Source of the DNA: DATFXM01 sp035315885 | GTDB taxonomy: Bacteria; Acidobacteriota; Blastocatellia; UBA7656 | Reading direction: 5' to 3' | Length of the DNA stretch: 64,000 nucleotides | Assembly: GCA_035315885.1 (NCBI GenBank) | Contig: DATFXM010000178.1 | Location: forward strand, 3,211-67,210 | Shown: positions 1-8,576 of the stretch, piece after piece | Numbering within the stretch: position 1 is the stretch's first letter | Layout of the letters: each line of letters starts with the position of its first letter | The notes under the pieces: generated by a model | Told to the model about the DNA's origin: nothing | The model's database searches: none | Seen by the model: the letters and a program-made list of their open reading frames with translations, nothing else | Translations under genes and position numbers: made by a program

Positions 1-39
1 CAAACTTGTCGTAAAAATCTGAGTTCCGAACTTTCAAAT

Positions 40-77
40 TTCAAATTTGAAATTTCAGAACTCAGCACTCAGCACTT
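40..77. repeat. CTGAG-type heptamer repeat
   Basis: Tandem ACTCAGC/ACTCAGA heptamers lie directly past the subtilase stop codon. They belong to the family also seen at about 5202, 11150, 13285, 16181, 60119, 60831, 63386 and 63770. Confidence 0.6.
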
Positions 78-78
78 C

Positions 79-2370
79 TCATGGTCGGGGAAAGAATTGA
101 TTCATGCGTGCGATCAATCGTAACCCGGGTATCGGCGCATCATCGTCTACCGTCAGCAACGACACCGTGCTTATTGCTGCACTCATCGAATTCGGATCCA
201 GCAGGGCTCCGCTCCAGATGTCCGAAGCCGCCGGCGAAAAAGCTATTCCGCTAAAACCTCCTCCGTCCGCCCAGAAGTGATTCGCCCGAATCGCCGACGT
301 ATATTTGCTCTGAGCCACCACCGTCTTGCCCCCGGACGTCCGCATAAGCGTGTTCAATACAAACGCATCGCTCAGCAGAAAACCGTCAGGCCAAATGCCG
401 GCGTCGCTAAGGAGAAATCCGTCCGATAGCAAGAAGCCATCCGACAGCAGGAACCCGTCCGAAAGCAGGAAGCCATCGGAAAGCAGGAACCCGTCAGAGA
501 GCAGGAAGCCGTCCGACAGCAGGAAGCCGTCCGACAACAAGAAGCCGTCCGACAACAGGAACCCGCTGTCCATCACTGCATGTTCGATCACGCTTCCGCT
601 ATTGTCGGTGAGGTCAAGCTTCAGGTCGTCACCGAGACCGGAAAGCGTCACTCCGGCATTCAACAAGGACTGCCCGGCCTCGATAGAAGAGGCATCCTGT
701 CTCGTATTCTGCGCGATGCGAACTGCCACAAAACCGTTTACGAGGCCTGCGCCTTCGGTCAACACACGCAACAATGGATCCTCGGAGGCAAGCGACGGCA
801 ACCGCTGCGCGGTGAACCGCAGAATTGCCTTGATCATCGCCGGCGTCAGAGTCGGATTGGCCTGCATCATCAACGCCACGACTCCGGAGACTGCTGGTGC
901 AGCCATCGAAGTCCCGGTCAGCTGGCAGTACACGTGCGGGCTGGCACCCGATGTTGAACGGGGAAGCACCGCATTAGGAAGCAGACGATCGGTGAGAGTC
1001 GTCTGATTGCGCGGGGCGGTCGATACGATCTTGCTACCAGGAGCGACAAGGTCCGGCTTCACCACTCCGTCAATCAGACTCGGACCGCGCGAGCTGTAGG
1101 TCGCGACTTCAACCTCGCTTCTCCTGAGCGGTATCGGATTTGGACTCAACACCGGTTGTGAAGCCTGATCGCTCCACGACAAAAACGATTCGGTCCGGTC
1201 CTTCGCGGCGCCAACGGTGATGACGTACGGGTCGTTAGCCGGACTTCCAATCCCGCCGTACACCGTCTGATAGATCGGTTTGCCGGTGGCGTCGTACCCG
1301 ACCACAACATCGTTGTGACCGTAGTTCCCCGCCGCGCAAACAACGACGATGCCCGATGCAACGCATCGCTCTGCGGCCTGACACAAAGGATCGGTCCGAT
1401 AGCTCTCCAACACTGGGCCGTTCAAGCTCAGGTTGATCACTCTTATGTTGTAACGAGTCCTGTTCTGGATGCAGAAGTCCATCGCCTGCAGAACAGAGCT
1501 GGTTGTGCCGATGCCATTCTGGTCGAGCACTTTGAGCGACACGATGTTCGCCGCCGGCGCGACTCCCGCAAAGTCGCCGTAGTTGCCCGGATACCATTCG
1601 GAGCCGCGGCGATCCGTCTGCTGCGAAGCCCAACCGCTGCCGGCGATGATGCCCGACACTGGAGTGCCGTGACCGAAGTCGTCGTAGGCTGCATCGACAG
1701 TCGGCGCGGACGAATCTTGGGCGAAATCCTTGAACGCTACGATCCGACTTACGCCGTTGCGCCGGAAGTCGGGATTACCTGTGCTGATTCCGGAATCGAG
1801 CACCGCCACCCCGATGCCGGAGCCATTCACTCCTGGATAGTTCGTGCCGCTGGCGCCAACCGCAGGCTGAATCAGTTGGTTTGTCCCAATCAGCTTTGTT
1901 ACGGCATCGATATTGGCTGAGATCGCGCGGTCCGGAGCGATTGACTCTACGAGGTCCTCATCGGCAAGTTCAGCGACGCGATCGAGAGGCAGATCTATGA
2001 TCGCCGCGCCGACGTTGGTCAGCCGATGCTTGAGTCGCCCGTCGTGGCGCTCAATAACATCTGCTTCAGAGTTGCGAGCTTCAGAGTTGTGAGCTTCAAA
2101 GTTGTTATAGGACGAAAGTGTTCGAACGATGACTCGCTGGACTGTTTGACTACCGGCACTGTTTGCCATGACTAGCGAGCGCAGATCCGGAGAGAGCTTC
2201 GACGGTCTCTGATTTTTTGCGCCGTGTTCCTCGAACTTAGTTGCGAGTACTTCTGCATGCGATGTTGCAGTTTGATTCAGGATTGGGAGCATAGACGCCG
2301 GCATCAGCAGTACAAACGCTGTCAGCACTGCTGATGCGATGGTCCGTCTTTGCTGCATGTTGGACTCCAT
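79..2370 (-). CDS. Secreted subtilisin-like serine peptidase (S8) with hexapeptide repeats
   Basis: 763 aa. The N terminus (residues 8-40) has a basic start and a hydrophobic run, so export is likely. Residues about 70-150 resemble an inhibitor-type propeptide. The S8 catalytic triad is visible: Asp192 in VAVLDSGI, His234 in GHGTPVSG, Ser488 in GTSMAAP, with oxyanion Asn349 in AAGN. Residues about 600-668 consist of roughly ten near-exact copies of the hexapeptide DGFLLS, encoded by 18-bp tandem units, followed by a 95-residue tail with no family I recognise. The peptidase call is secure. The repeat may be a wall- or surface-associated spacer or an aggregation-prone stalk, which is inference. 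The gene is monocistronic, with a palindrome-rich spacer upstream. Confidence 0.95.
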   Translation of the reverse strand: MESNMQQRRTIASAVLTAFVLLMPASMLPILNQTATSHAEVLATKFEEHGAKNQRPSKLSPDLRSLVMANSAGSQTVQRVIVRTLSSYNNFEAHNSEARNSEADVIERHDGRLKHRLTNVGAAIIDLPLDRVAELADEDLVESIAPDRAISANIDAVTKLIGTNQLIQPAVGASGTNYPGVNGSGIGVAVLDSGISTGNPDFRRNGVSRIVAFKDFAQDSSAPTVDAAYDDFGHGTPVSGIIAGSGWASQQTDRRGSEWYPGNYGDFAGVAPAANIVSLKVLDQNGIGTTSSVLQAMDFCIQNRTRYNIRVINLSLNGPVLESYRTDPLCQAAERCVASGIVVVCAAGNYGHNDVVVGYDATGKPIYQTVYGGIGSPANDPYVITVGAAKDRTESFLSWSDQASQPVLSPNPIPLRRSEVEVATYSSRGPSLIDGVVKPDLVAPGSKIVSTAPRNQTTLTDRLLPNAVLPRSTSGASPHVYCQLTGTSMAAPAVSGVVALMMQANPTLTPAMIKAILRFTAQRLPSLASEDPLLRVLTEGAGLVNGFVAVRIAQNTRQDASSIEAGQSLLNAGVTLSGLGDDLKLDLTDNSGSVIEHAVMDSGFLLSDGFLLSDGFLLSDGFLLSDGFLLSDGFLLSDGFLLSDGFLLSDGFLLSDAGIWPDGFLLSDAFVLNTLMRTSGGKTVVAQSKYTSAIRANHFWADGGGFSGIAFSPAASDIWSGALLDPNSMSAAISTVSLLTVDDDAPIPGLRLIARMNQFFPRP
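367..572 (-). repeat. 18-bp tandem repeats encoding DGFLLS inside the subtilase
   Basis: About ten 18-bp units encode FLLSDG, with silent variation at third positions (TCC/TCG, GAC/GAT, CTG/TTG). One unit is interrupted by AGIWPDG near the 3' end. The silent divergence argues for selection on the peptide and not only for recent slippage. Confidence 0.9.
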
Positions 2371-2952
2371 TTCTAGCGCATCCCGTCGTAGGTGGAAGGC
2401 GAGACGCGGTGCGCAACTTCGGAAGAATTTCCCTGACCGTCTGTCAGAGGGGCCGCCCGTGAGAGATCAAGCCAGGTGCCAGAGACTCGGGGAAGTTTGT
2501 ACCACATCAAGCCCGCGGAATGAGATGAAATAATTCGCGCAGGACCATACCCCGAGAGGGCGACGTATTGACGAAAGTTTTGATGAACGCGGATGGGCGC
2601 GCTAATGGGTCTGAAAAGGTCAAGTATTGTATGCATGACCATAAAGTCCACGACCATCTCGCGACTCGCGGGGCATTATGGGGTAGTGCTGAATGGGACA
2701 GTGCCGAATTGGGCCGATTCCCCTGACGGCGTTTGTCTTAGTTTGATTCTAGACTGATTGAGTTTGCGCTGTCCCCGGCGTTAACCACCAACCGAGCTCG
2801 GGTTTCACGCCAAGACCGCAATGATTTCGCAAAGACCGCAAGGATTCCGGAGCTTTGCGGCCTTTGCGAACGTTTGCGCTCTTTGCGTGAGACTCGACCA
2901 ACCTATCGCGCACAGGGGAGAAAGCGCTGACTCATTCAACTCTGACACCTCC
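2371..2952. other. Gene-poor spacer with palindromic elements
   Basis: No convincing gene. It holds an inverted pair (GGGACAGTGC near 2697 against GCGCTGTCCC near 2767) and, at 2801-2894, a GCAAAG-type palindrome. Short ORFs here have no coding character. Confidence 0.6.
2801..2894. repeat. GCAAAG-type palindromic element, copy 1
   Basis: Starts GGTTTCACGC and contains CAAAGACCGCAAGG, then the reverse complement (TTGCGGCCTTTGCG, CTCTTTGCGTGA). It matches elements at 52439-52541 and 60929-61052. Confidence 0.75.
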
Positions 2953-2955
2953 CCC

Positions 2956-2985
2956 TTGACCTGACCGCAGCTCCTGGACAATAAT
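2956..2985 (+). promoter_or_regulatory. Candidate sigma-70 promoter of the pheL-pheA-aroF operon
   Basis: TTGACC (2956-2961) is followed after 18 bp by AATAAT (2980-2985), one mismatch from consensus in each box. Transcription would begin near 2992, about 60 nt before the leader peptide ATG. Predicted from sequence only. Confidence 0.55.
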
Positions 2986-3052
2986 CACCGCCACGCTTGG
3001 AACAGACAAAGCGATTATGATCTCCAGCTTGCGCTTACAATCTTCGAAAATC

Positions 3053-3148
3053 ATGGCGGTGAGCGAAACCTGCGCGCGCCAAACCGGCTTCTGGTTCGGC
3101 TTCTTTAGCTTTAGCTTTAGCTACTCCAGGGGAGCGGGCGCGCGATGA
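3053..3148 (+). CDS. pheL: Phenylalanine-rich leader peptide of a pheA attenuator
   Basis: A 31-codon ORF from ATG 3053 to TGA 3146. Residues 13-24 read FWFGFFSFSFSY, six Phe plus Trp and Tyr in twelve codons, unlike any structural protein. It lies about 80 nt upstream of pheA and ends 26 nt before a strong terminator hairpin (3175-3209), the geometry of the classical enterobacterial pheL/pheA attenuators. The ORF is too short for normal gene callers. I see no strong Shine-Dalgarno before its ATG. The role (ribosome stalling on Phe codons when charged tRNA-Phe is scarce) follows from established attenuation biology and is inferred here. Confidence 0.85.
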   Translation: MAVSETCARQTGFWFGFFSFSFSYSRGAGAR

Positions 3149-3217
3149 TCTGAATCGACAACGCGACGAGTTGCGAGGCCCGCTACTTCAATCGAAGTCA
3201 GCGGGCCTCAGGCTTTT
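3133..3217 (+). terminator. Attenuator: terminator hairpin with competing antiterminator
   Basis: GAGGCCCGCT-ACTTC (3175-3189) pairs with GAAGT-C-AGCGGGCCTC (3194-3209): a 15-bp stem with one bulge and an AATC loop, followed by CTTTT (3213-3217). AGCGGGC at 3133-3139 is complementary to GCCCGCT at 3178-3184 inside the left arm, giving an alternative 7-bp antiterminator. A ribosome at the leader stop codon (3146) would cover 3133-3139. One stalled at the last Phe codon (3116-3118) would leave it free. Confidence 0.8.
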
Positions 3218-3228
3218 GAGGCAAACTC

Positions 3229-4185
3229 ATGAAGAACGATGTCCACGACCACGACCAGCAAGGTTTGGTGAATGTCGCCTTTCAGGGCGAACACGGCGCA
3301 TTCAGCGAGGATGCCGCCAGACGGCTCTTCGCTAAAGCAATACAGACGTTGCCCTGCCGCTCGTTCGAAGACCTCTTCGACTCGGTAACCTCGGGCAAAG
3401 CTGATTGCGCGGTTGTTCCGATTGAAAACACCCTGGCCGGTTCAGTCCACAAGAACTACGACCTCCTGCTGCAGCATCAACTTACGATTCTCGCCGAAAT
3501 CAACCTGAGAATCGTTCACAACCTGATCGCGCTGCGCGGATCTCTGCTCAGCCAGATCAAGCGCGTGTATTCGCATCCCGTAGCCCTGGCACAGTGCGAG
3601 CGCTTCTTGAGACGGCATAATGAAATGGAGGCGTCGGCGGCTTACGACACTGCGGGCAGCGTAAAAATGATCGTCGAAGCCGGCCGTGTGGACGAGGCTG
3701 CGATCGCCGGAGCAGCCGCCGCACAGTTCTATGACGCTGAGGTTCTCCTGGAAGGCATCGAAGACAACAAGAAAAACTTCACGCGTTTTTTAGTGCTCGC
3801 CACTGCGCAGAACGCTCAGTTCGTGGCTGCACAGCTCACCGCAGACTCACAGAACCAGCCTCGCAAAACGTCGCTGGTCTTTCGAATAAGCAACCGGCCG
3901 GGAGCGTTGTTCAGAGCTCTGGCGGTGTTCGCGCTTCGAGACATCGACCTGCTTAAGATCGAGTCTCGGCCCATTGAAGGACGGCCCTGGGAGTACTCCT
4001 TCTACTTGGACATCGCAGGAGACTCCGCTGACCCGAACATCCAGCGGGCGACCGGCCATCTACAGGAGATGACCGAGAGCGTCCGCGTATTGGGTAGCTA
4101 TCCCGGATCGGAACCCAGTCCCGGACTCGCCGGCGATCCCGTCGGACAAACGACAGTCCATCAAATCGAGAAGGAGATGCAATGA
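3229..4185 (+). CDS. pheA: Prephenate dehydratase
   Basis: 318 aa. Converts prephenate to phenylpyruvate in phenylalanine synthesis (cytosol). The dehydratase domain spans about residues 15-192 and ends with the diagnostic NFTRFLVL (183-190). An ACT domain follows with GALF (225-228) and ESRP (245-248), the Phe-binding motifs of the family, so allosteric inhibition by Phe is expected. There is no chorismate mutase domain, so the mutase must be encoded elsewhere. ATG 3229 follows GAGG 8 nt upstream, just past the attenuator hairpin. The stop overlaps the aroF start (ATGA), indicating translational coupling. Expression is probably controlled by pheL attenuation. Confidence 0.95.
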   Translation: MKNDVHDHDQQGLVNVAFQGEHGAFSEDAARRLFAKAIQTLPCRSFEDLFDSVTSGKADCAVVPIENTLAGSVHKNYDLLLQHQLTILAEINLRIVHNLIALRGSLLSQIKRVYSHPVALAQCERFLRRHNEMEASAAYDTAGSVKMIVEAGRVDEAAIAGAAAAQFYDAEVLLEGIEDNKKNFTRFLVLATAQNAQFVAAQLTADSQNQPRKTSLVFRISNRPGALFRALAVFALRDIDLLKIESRPIEGRPWEYSFYLDIAGDSADPNIQRATGHLQEMTESVRVLGSYPGSEPSPGLAGDPVGQTTVHQIEKEMQ

Positions 4186-5201
4186 TCATCGCAATGAAGT
4201 CGACCGCAACAGAGGCAGAGATAGAAGAAGTATGCGACACCATCAGGCGATACGGTTACAAACCCCACCTGATTCGCGGAGAAGAACGGGTAGTAATTGG
4301 AGCCGTAGGTCACGGTGACAACAAGGACCATCTTCAATCCCTGAAGTCCGCGCCGGGCGTTGAAGACGTTGTTCCAATTCTCCAACCGTACAAAATCGTG
4401 AGTCGCGAACTGAAACCGACCAAGACTGTAGTTCACGTCGGCGATCTGGAGATCGGGAGCGCTCAGTTTGTGGTGATGGCGGGGCCTTGCTCGGTCGAAA
4501 CGCGCGACCAGCTCATGGAGACGGCTGATGCAGTCAAGAAAGCCGGAGCGCAAGTCCTTCGGGGCGGCGCTTACAAACCAAGGACGTCACCATACGACTT
4601 TCAGGGCCTCGAAGTAGAGGGGCTGAAGCTGCTGGCCGAAGCGCGAGAACGCACCGGTCTCAAGGTCGTCACCGAGGTGGTCACAACCGAAGATACTGAC
4701 CTGGTTGCCGAATACGCCGACATCCTTCAGGTCGGCGCCCGTAACATGCAGAACTTTGCACTGTTGAAGCGACTCGGGAAAATCGGTCGTCCCGTACTCC
4801 TGAAGCGCGGCATGAGCTCCACCATAAAGGAATTGCTGCTGTCCGCGGAATATATCGCCACACACGGCAACGATCAGGTAATACTGTGCGAGCGAGGCAT
4901 TCGCACGTTTGAAACGATGACTCGCAACACGCTCGATCTCGCGGCTGTTCCACTGTTGAACGAACTCAGTCATCTGCCTGTGGTGGTGGACCCGTCTCAC
5001 GGCACCGGTCGGCGCACGCTGATCAAACCGACAGCAAAAGGCGCCGTAGCCGTGGGAGCGGACGGATTGATCATTGAGGTTCATCCGCGACCTCAGGAGG
5101 CGTGGTCGGATGGCCCTCAGTCGCTCACTCCGGAAATGTTCAGCGAGATAATGAACGAGCTTCGCCCGTACATCGAAATTGGAGACCGAAGACTGAACTG
5201 A
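4182..5201 (+). CDS. aroF: 3-deoxy-7-phosphoheptulonate (DAHP) synthase, type I-beta
   Basis: 339 aa. Condenses phosphoenolpyruvate and erythrose 4-phosphate, the first step of the shikimate pathway. Residues 1-70 form the N-terminal ferredoxin-like regulatory domain typical of the AroF/AroG-beta branch. The TIM-barrel catalytic part carries MAGPCSVE, RGGAYKPRTSPYDFQG and VVDPSHGTG. The start codon overlaps the pheA stop (ATGA). Pairing the entry enzyme of the pathway with pheA under a Phe-sensing leader would make this a Phe-responsive operon. The gene is followed by CTGAG repeats that can fold into hairpins. Confidence 0.95.
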   Translation: MIIAMKSTATEAEIEEVCDTIRRYGYKPHLIRGEERVVIGAVGHGDNKDHLQSLKSAPGVEDVVPILQPYKIVSRELKPTKTVVHVGDLEIGSAQFVVMAGPCSVETRDQLMETADAVKKAGAQVLRGGAYKPRTSPYDFQGLEVEGLKLLAEARERTGLKVVTEVVTTEDTDLVAEYADILQVGARNMQNFALLKRLGKIGRPVLLKRGMSSTIKELLLSAEYIATHGNDQVILCERGIRTFETMTRNTLDLAAVPLLNELSHLPVVVDPSHGTGRRTLIKPTAKGAVAVGADGLIIEVHPRPQEAWSDGPQSLTPEMFSEIMNELRPYIEIGDRRLN

Positions 5202-5293
5202 AGTTCTGAGTTCTGAGTTCTGAGTTGTTTGTTTCTGAGCGCTGAGGGCTAACCCCCGATTGAAGGCTCCGGATTCAGAACTCAGAACTCTCG
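5202..5293. repeat. CTGAG-type inverted heptamers after aroF
   Basis: Three TTCTGAG heptamers directly after the stop codon are matched by inverted CAGAACT units near 5276-5290. The array can fold back on itself, so it may end the pheA-aroF transcript, though no T-run follows. Confidence 0.6.
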
Positions 5294-5397
5294 TCCCCTC
5301 CCTTTGACTTGATGAATGCCCGGTGGTAGCTTAGCGCACTGCCCCCTGGCAAGCCTGCTGAATTTCTACAAACCTTCGGAAGAGGAGTAACCGTATA

Positions 5398-7131
5398 GTG
5401 AAAAAAAAGAAGCTCACGACGCTAGAGCCATCCACACCCCAAATCTTCACCTTTCGCTCTGCTAAGTCCAACTCCAACATAGAAACCGATTCGCCCGGCA
5501 GTACAAAACCAAGCCGCCGCGCGTTCATTGGCGGCGTCACCGCCGGCGTAGTTGCCATCGGCTCGCTTTCCGCACCCTCCGGAGTCCGCGCCCAGGAACC
5601 CGACTTCGAACCCCAAAGCGACATCGGCCCGCTCAACGGGAAGAAACGCTCGAAGAAAGCTTTCAACCTCCGAGTAGAAGCTGCGCAAGTCGAGCGCAAC
5701 CTCCCAATCCCCGACCATCAGACCAACGGCGACGAAGACCGCTACGCGAACAAGATCGGTAATTTTTCAAAGGGCCTGCCCCACAACGCACTCGGTGAGG
5801 TCAACATCGCCGCTTACAACTCGTTGATCAACGCGCTGACGACCGGCAGTCCCGCCGCGTTTGAGGCTATACAACTCGGTCAGGGGAACAAGCTGACGAA
5901 CCCCCAGGCTGGGCTCGCTTTCGACATGCAAGGAGCCGACGCGCACGTGCTCGTACAGAAACCGGCGCCCGCATTCAGCAGCGCGGAAAACGCCGGAGAA
6001 ATAGTCGAGAACTACTGGATGGCGCTGACTCGCGACATTCATTTCAGCCAGTTCGATTCCGACCCGATTGCGCAAGCCGCGGCGGCCGACTTGTCGCGGA
6101 TGTCGGATTTTCGCGGTCCGAAGGAAGGTGGAAACGTCACAACCGGTACGCTGTTCCGCGGCAACGCGCCGGGCTGTACCGTAGGCCCATATATCTCGCA
6201 GTTCATGTGGCTGGACACACCTTTCGGCGCCGAAGAAGTAGACCGCCAGATGCGAACGCTTCATTCGGGAGTCGATTATCTGACCAGCTACTCGGAGTTC
6301 CTTGCAGTTCAAAACGGAGGGGCGCCGACTGGCACTGCACAGTTTGATGGAACACAACGCTACATAAGAAACGGACGCGACCTCGCGCAATGGGTACACA
6401 TCGACGTCCTGTTTCAGGCTTATTTCAATGCGATGCTAATTCTGTTTGATATAGGCGCGCCGTTCGACAACGGCAACCCCTACAAGACCTCACACACCCA
6501 GATCGGATTTGGAACACTGGGCGCGCCGTACATCGCGAGCCTTTTGTGCGCGGTCGCCAAGCCGGCGCTAAAAGCGGTTTGGTATCAGAAATGGTTTGTT
6601 CATCGCCGGCTCAGGCCGGAAGAGTTTGCCGGCCGCATTCACAATCGCGTCAGCGGCGCCGCATCCTACCCGATACACACTGATGTGTTGAACTCCCCGG
6701 TTCTCGGCAATGTGCACTCGAGCTTTGGCACCTATCTACTGCCGATGGCGTACCCGGAGGGTTGTCCTACACATCCGGCGTACGGAGCCGGCCACGCCAC
6801 GGTAGCTGGAGCATGCGTGACGGTGCTCAAGGCGTTTTTTGACGAGTCCTTTGTGATTCCGGATCCGGTTGTAGCGTCGCTTGACGGCTTGTCGCTGGAA
6901 GAACACACCGGCGATCAGCTCACTGTTGGAGGCGAGCTGAACAAGCTTGCCGCGAATGTCGCAATCGGCCGCAATATAGCGGGCGTGCACTGGAGGTCCG
7001 ACGCTACCGAATCGTTGAAGCTCGGGGAAGAGGTTGCAATCAGGTTCTTACGAGACGAGAAAGCCTGCTTCAACGAAACGTTCAATGGCTACTCGCTCAC
7101 AAAGTTCGACGGAACGACCGTGACGGTTTAG
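5398..7131 (+). CDS. Tat-exported vanadium-dependent haloperoxidase / PAP2-like protein
   Basis: 577 aa. It starts at GTG 5398 with AGAGGAGT nine bases upstream. A twin-arginine signal is visible (R40-R41 in PSRRAFIGG, then a hydrophobic core and cleavage after VRAQ). The vanadate/phosphate pocket motifs of the haloperoxidase/PAP2 superfamily are present: KWFVHRRLRPE (K398, R406), AYGAGHA (H466) and GVHWRSD (H531). The family either oxidises halides with H2O2 or hydrolyses phosphoesters, and which reaction applies cannot be told from sequence. Its size and motif style match bacterial vanadium haloperoxidase-like proteins. It is monocistronic with a strong terminator behind it. Confidence 0.85.
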   Translation: MKKKKLTTLEPSTPQIFTFRSAKSNSNIETDSPGSTKPSRRAFIGGVTAGVVAIGSLSAPSGVRAQEPDFEPQSDIGPLNGKKRSKKAFNLRVEAAQVERNLPIPDHQTNGDEDRYANKIGNFSKGLPHNALGEVNIAAYNSLINALTTGSPAAFEAIQLGQGNKLTNPQAGLAFDMQGADAHVLVQKPAPAFSSAENAGEIVENYWMALTRDIHFSQFDSDPIAQAAAADLSRMSDFRGPKEGGNVTTGTLFRGNAPGCTVGPYISQFMWLDTPFGAEEVDRQMRTLHSGVDYLTSYSEFLAVQNGGAPTGTAQFDGTQRYIRNGRDLAQWVHIDVLFQAYFNAMLILFDIGAPFDNGNPYKTSHTQIGFGTLGAPYIASLLCAVAKPALKAVWYQKWFVHRRLRPEEFAGRIHNRVSGAASYPIHTDVLNSPVLGNVHSSFGTYLLPMAYPEGCPTHPAYGAGHATVAGACVTVLKAFFDESFVIPDPVVASLDGLSLEEHTGDQLTVGGELNKLAANVAIGRNIAGVHWRSDATESLKLGEEVAIRFLRDEKACFNETFNGYSLTKFDGTTVTV

Positions 7132-7166
7132 CACTACGTCACGAGTCGACACGAGGCTCGCAAACG

Positions 7167-7210
7167 AGAAGTCGCAACGGCGCAGTTCATTGCGTCGTTG
7201 CGACTTCTTT
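7167..7210 (+). terminator. Rho-independent terminator-like hairpin
   Basis: AGAAGTCGCAACG (7167-7179) pairs perfectly with CGTTGCGACTTCT (7196-7208), with a further inner stem (CGCA/TGCG), followed by TT. It lies 35 bp after the haloperoxidase stop. Confidence 0.75.
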
Positions 7211-7313
7211 GCTTGAAGCAGGTGCTCTCATCAGAATCAAGCGCTCTTGGTGTCATCTTCGTGAGACCACTCTTTGATTTGAAAGAAGCACCGCTCATCG
7301 TCATCATTCGAAG

Positions 7314-8576
7314 ATGCAACCAGACACCATCGCACCCGACGCGACAGGAGAGGCTGCACTAGAATCCCGCCGATCTTCATTTTCAGCGCTGAGACATCGC
7401 GACTTCAGGCTGATCTGGATAGGTCAGCTAATCTCGGTCACGGGCTCTCAGATGCAACTGGTTGCAATCAACTGGCACGTGTACCTGCTTACTCGCTCGC
7501 CTCTCGCTTTGGGAGGCGTCGGCCTCGTGCGAGTCCTGCCGATCATTGTCTGCTCGCTTGCGGGCGGTGTCGTAGCCGACGCCGTTAATCGCAAGCGTCT
7601 GATGCTCGCCTCCCAAACTACGATGCTGGTGTGCGCAGGTCTTCTTGGGTTGATGACCGCAACCGGACGAGACAGCCTCTGGCTGATCTACCTTCTGACC
7701 GCGATCAGTTCAGCGGCGGTCGCTTTCGATAATCCCGCGCGCCATGCGCTGCTTCCTTCGTTGGTGCCCGCCGAAGACTTCCCAGGCGCGGTGAGCCTCG
7801 GTGTAGTCGTGTTCAATAGCGCGTCGATAGGCGGTCCCGCGCTTGCGGGCCTGCTGCTGCCGCTGCGCGGCCCGGCTCTCATCTACGGGTTAAACGCGAT
7901 TTCATTTGTTTCGGTGATCCTGGCTTTGCTTCTGATACGCGCGAGCGGACAATCAAAAGGGGCTAACCAACAGATAAGCTTCGCCGCCTTCATAGAAGGG
8001 CTGCGATTCGTCAGGCGAACACCGATCATTGTACAGACTATGACTTTGGATTTCGTCGCAACGTTCTTCGCCTCCGCGACTGCACTGTTGCCGATATTCG
8101 CGGCCGAAGTCCTGATGGTCGGCGAGCGAGGGCTGGGACAACTGGCGGCGGCGCCTGGTGTCGGATCGGTAGTGACCGGTTTGGCCATGGCACGTCTCGG
8201 CGCTCCAAGAAATCAGGGCCGGGTGGTTGTCATTGCGGTGGCGATCTATGGCGCGGCTACGGTAGCGTTCGGACTCTCACACGTCTTCTGGTTGTCTCTG
8301 CTCATGCTCACGTTGACGGGCGCCGCAGACACCGTGAGCACGGTCTTGCGGCAGACTATTCGACAACTGGTAACACCGGATCATCTCCGCGGCCGAACGA
8401 CTTCGGTGAACATGATCTTTTTCATGGGCGGACCGCAGCTCGGCGAGTTGGAAGCAGGAGTGGTAGCGGCATTGATAGGCGCACCGCTTTCAGTCATCAC
8501 CGGCGGAGTTGGTTGCGTTCTTGCGGCAGTAGTGAGCGCGCTCATGGCGAAAAGTTTGATGAGGTACAAGAGCTGA
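7314..8576 (+). CDS. MFS transporter (EntS/MFS_3-like exporter)
   Basis: 420 aa with about 12 predicted membrane segments. After a soluble 25-residue N terminus comes RHRDFRLIWIGQLISVTGSQMQ, the typical opening of MFS_3 exporters such as EntS. Loop 2-3 carries ADAVNRKRLML and the central region is a second six-helix half starting near residue 230. Probably drives proton-coupled export of a small molecule from the cytosol, but the substrate is unknown. It stands alone between the haloperoxidase terminator and the hsp20 cluster. Confidence 0.85.
   Translation: MQPDTIAPDATGEAALESRRSSFSALRHRDFRLIWIGQLISVTGSQMQLVAINWHVYLLTRSPLALGGVGLVRVLPIIVCSLAGGVVADAVNRKRLMLASQTTMLVCAGLLGLMTATGRDSLWLIYLLTAISSAAVAFDNPARHALLPSLVPAEDFPGAVSLGVVVFNSASIGGPALAGLLLPLRGPALIYGLNAISFVSVILALLLIRASGQSKGANQQISFAAFIEGLRFVRRTPIIVQTMTLDFVATFFASATALLPIFAAEVLMVGERGLGQLAAAPGVGSVVTGLAMARLGAPRNQGRVVVIAVAIYGAATVAFGLSHVFWLSLLMLTLTGAADTVSTVLRQTIRQLVTPDHLRGRTTSVNMIFFMGGPQLGELEAGVVAALIGAPLSVITGGVGCVLAAVVSALMAKSLMRYKS

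Noticed and set aside
326..1006. Plus-strand ORF with PSDSRKPSDN repeats
   Set aside because: It is the antisense of the subtilase repeat and catalytic region. The opposite frame has all S8 motifs.
1315..1920. Plus-strand 201-codon ORF
   Set aside because: Lies fully inside the subtilase on the other strand and has no recognisable features.
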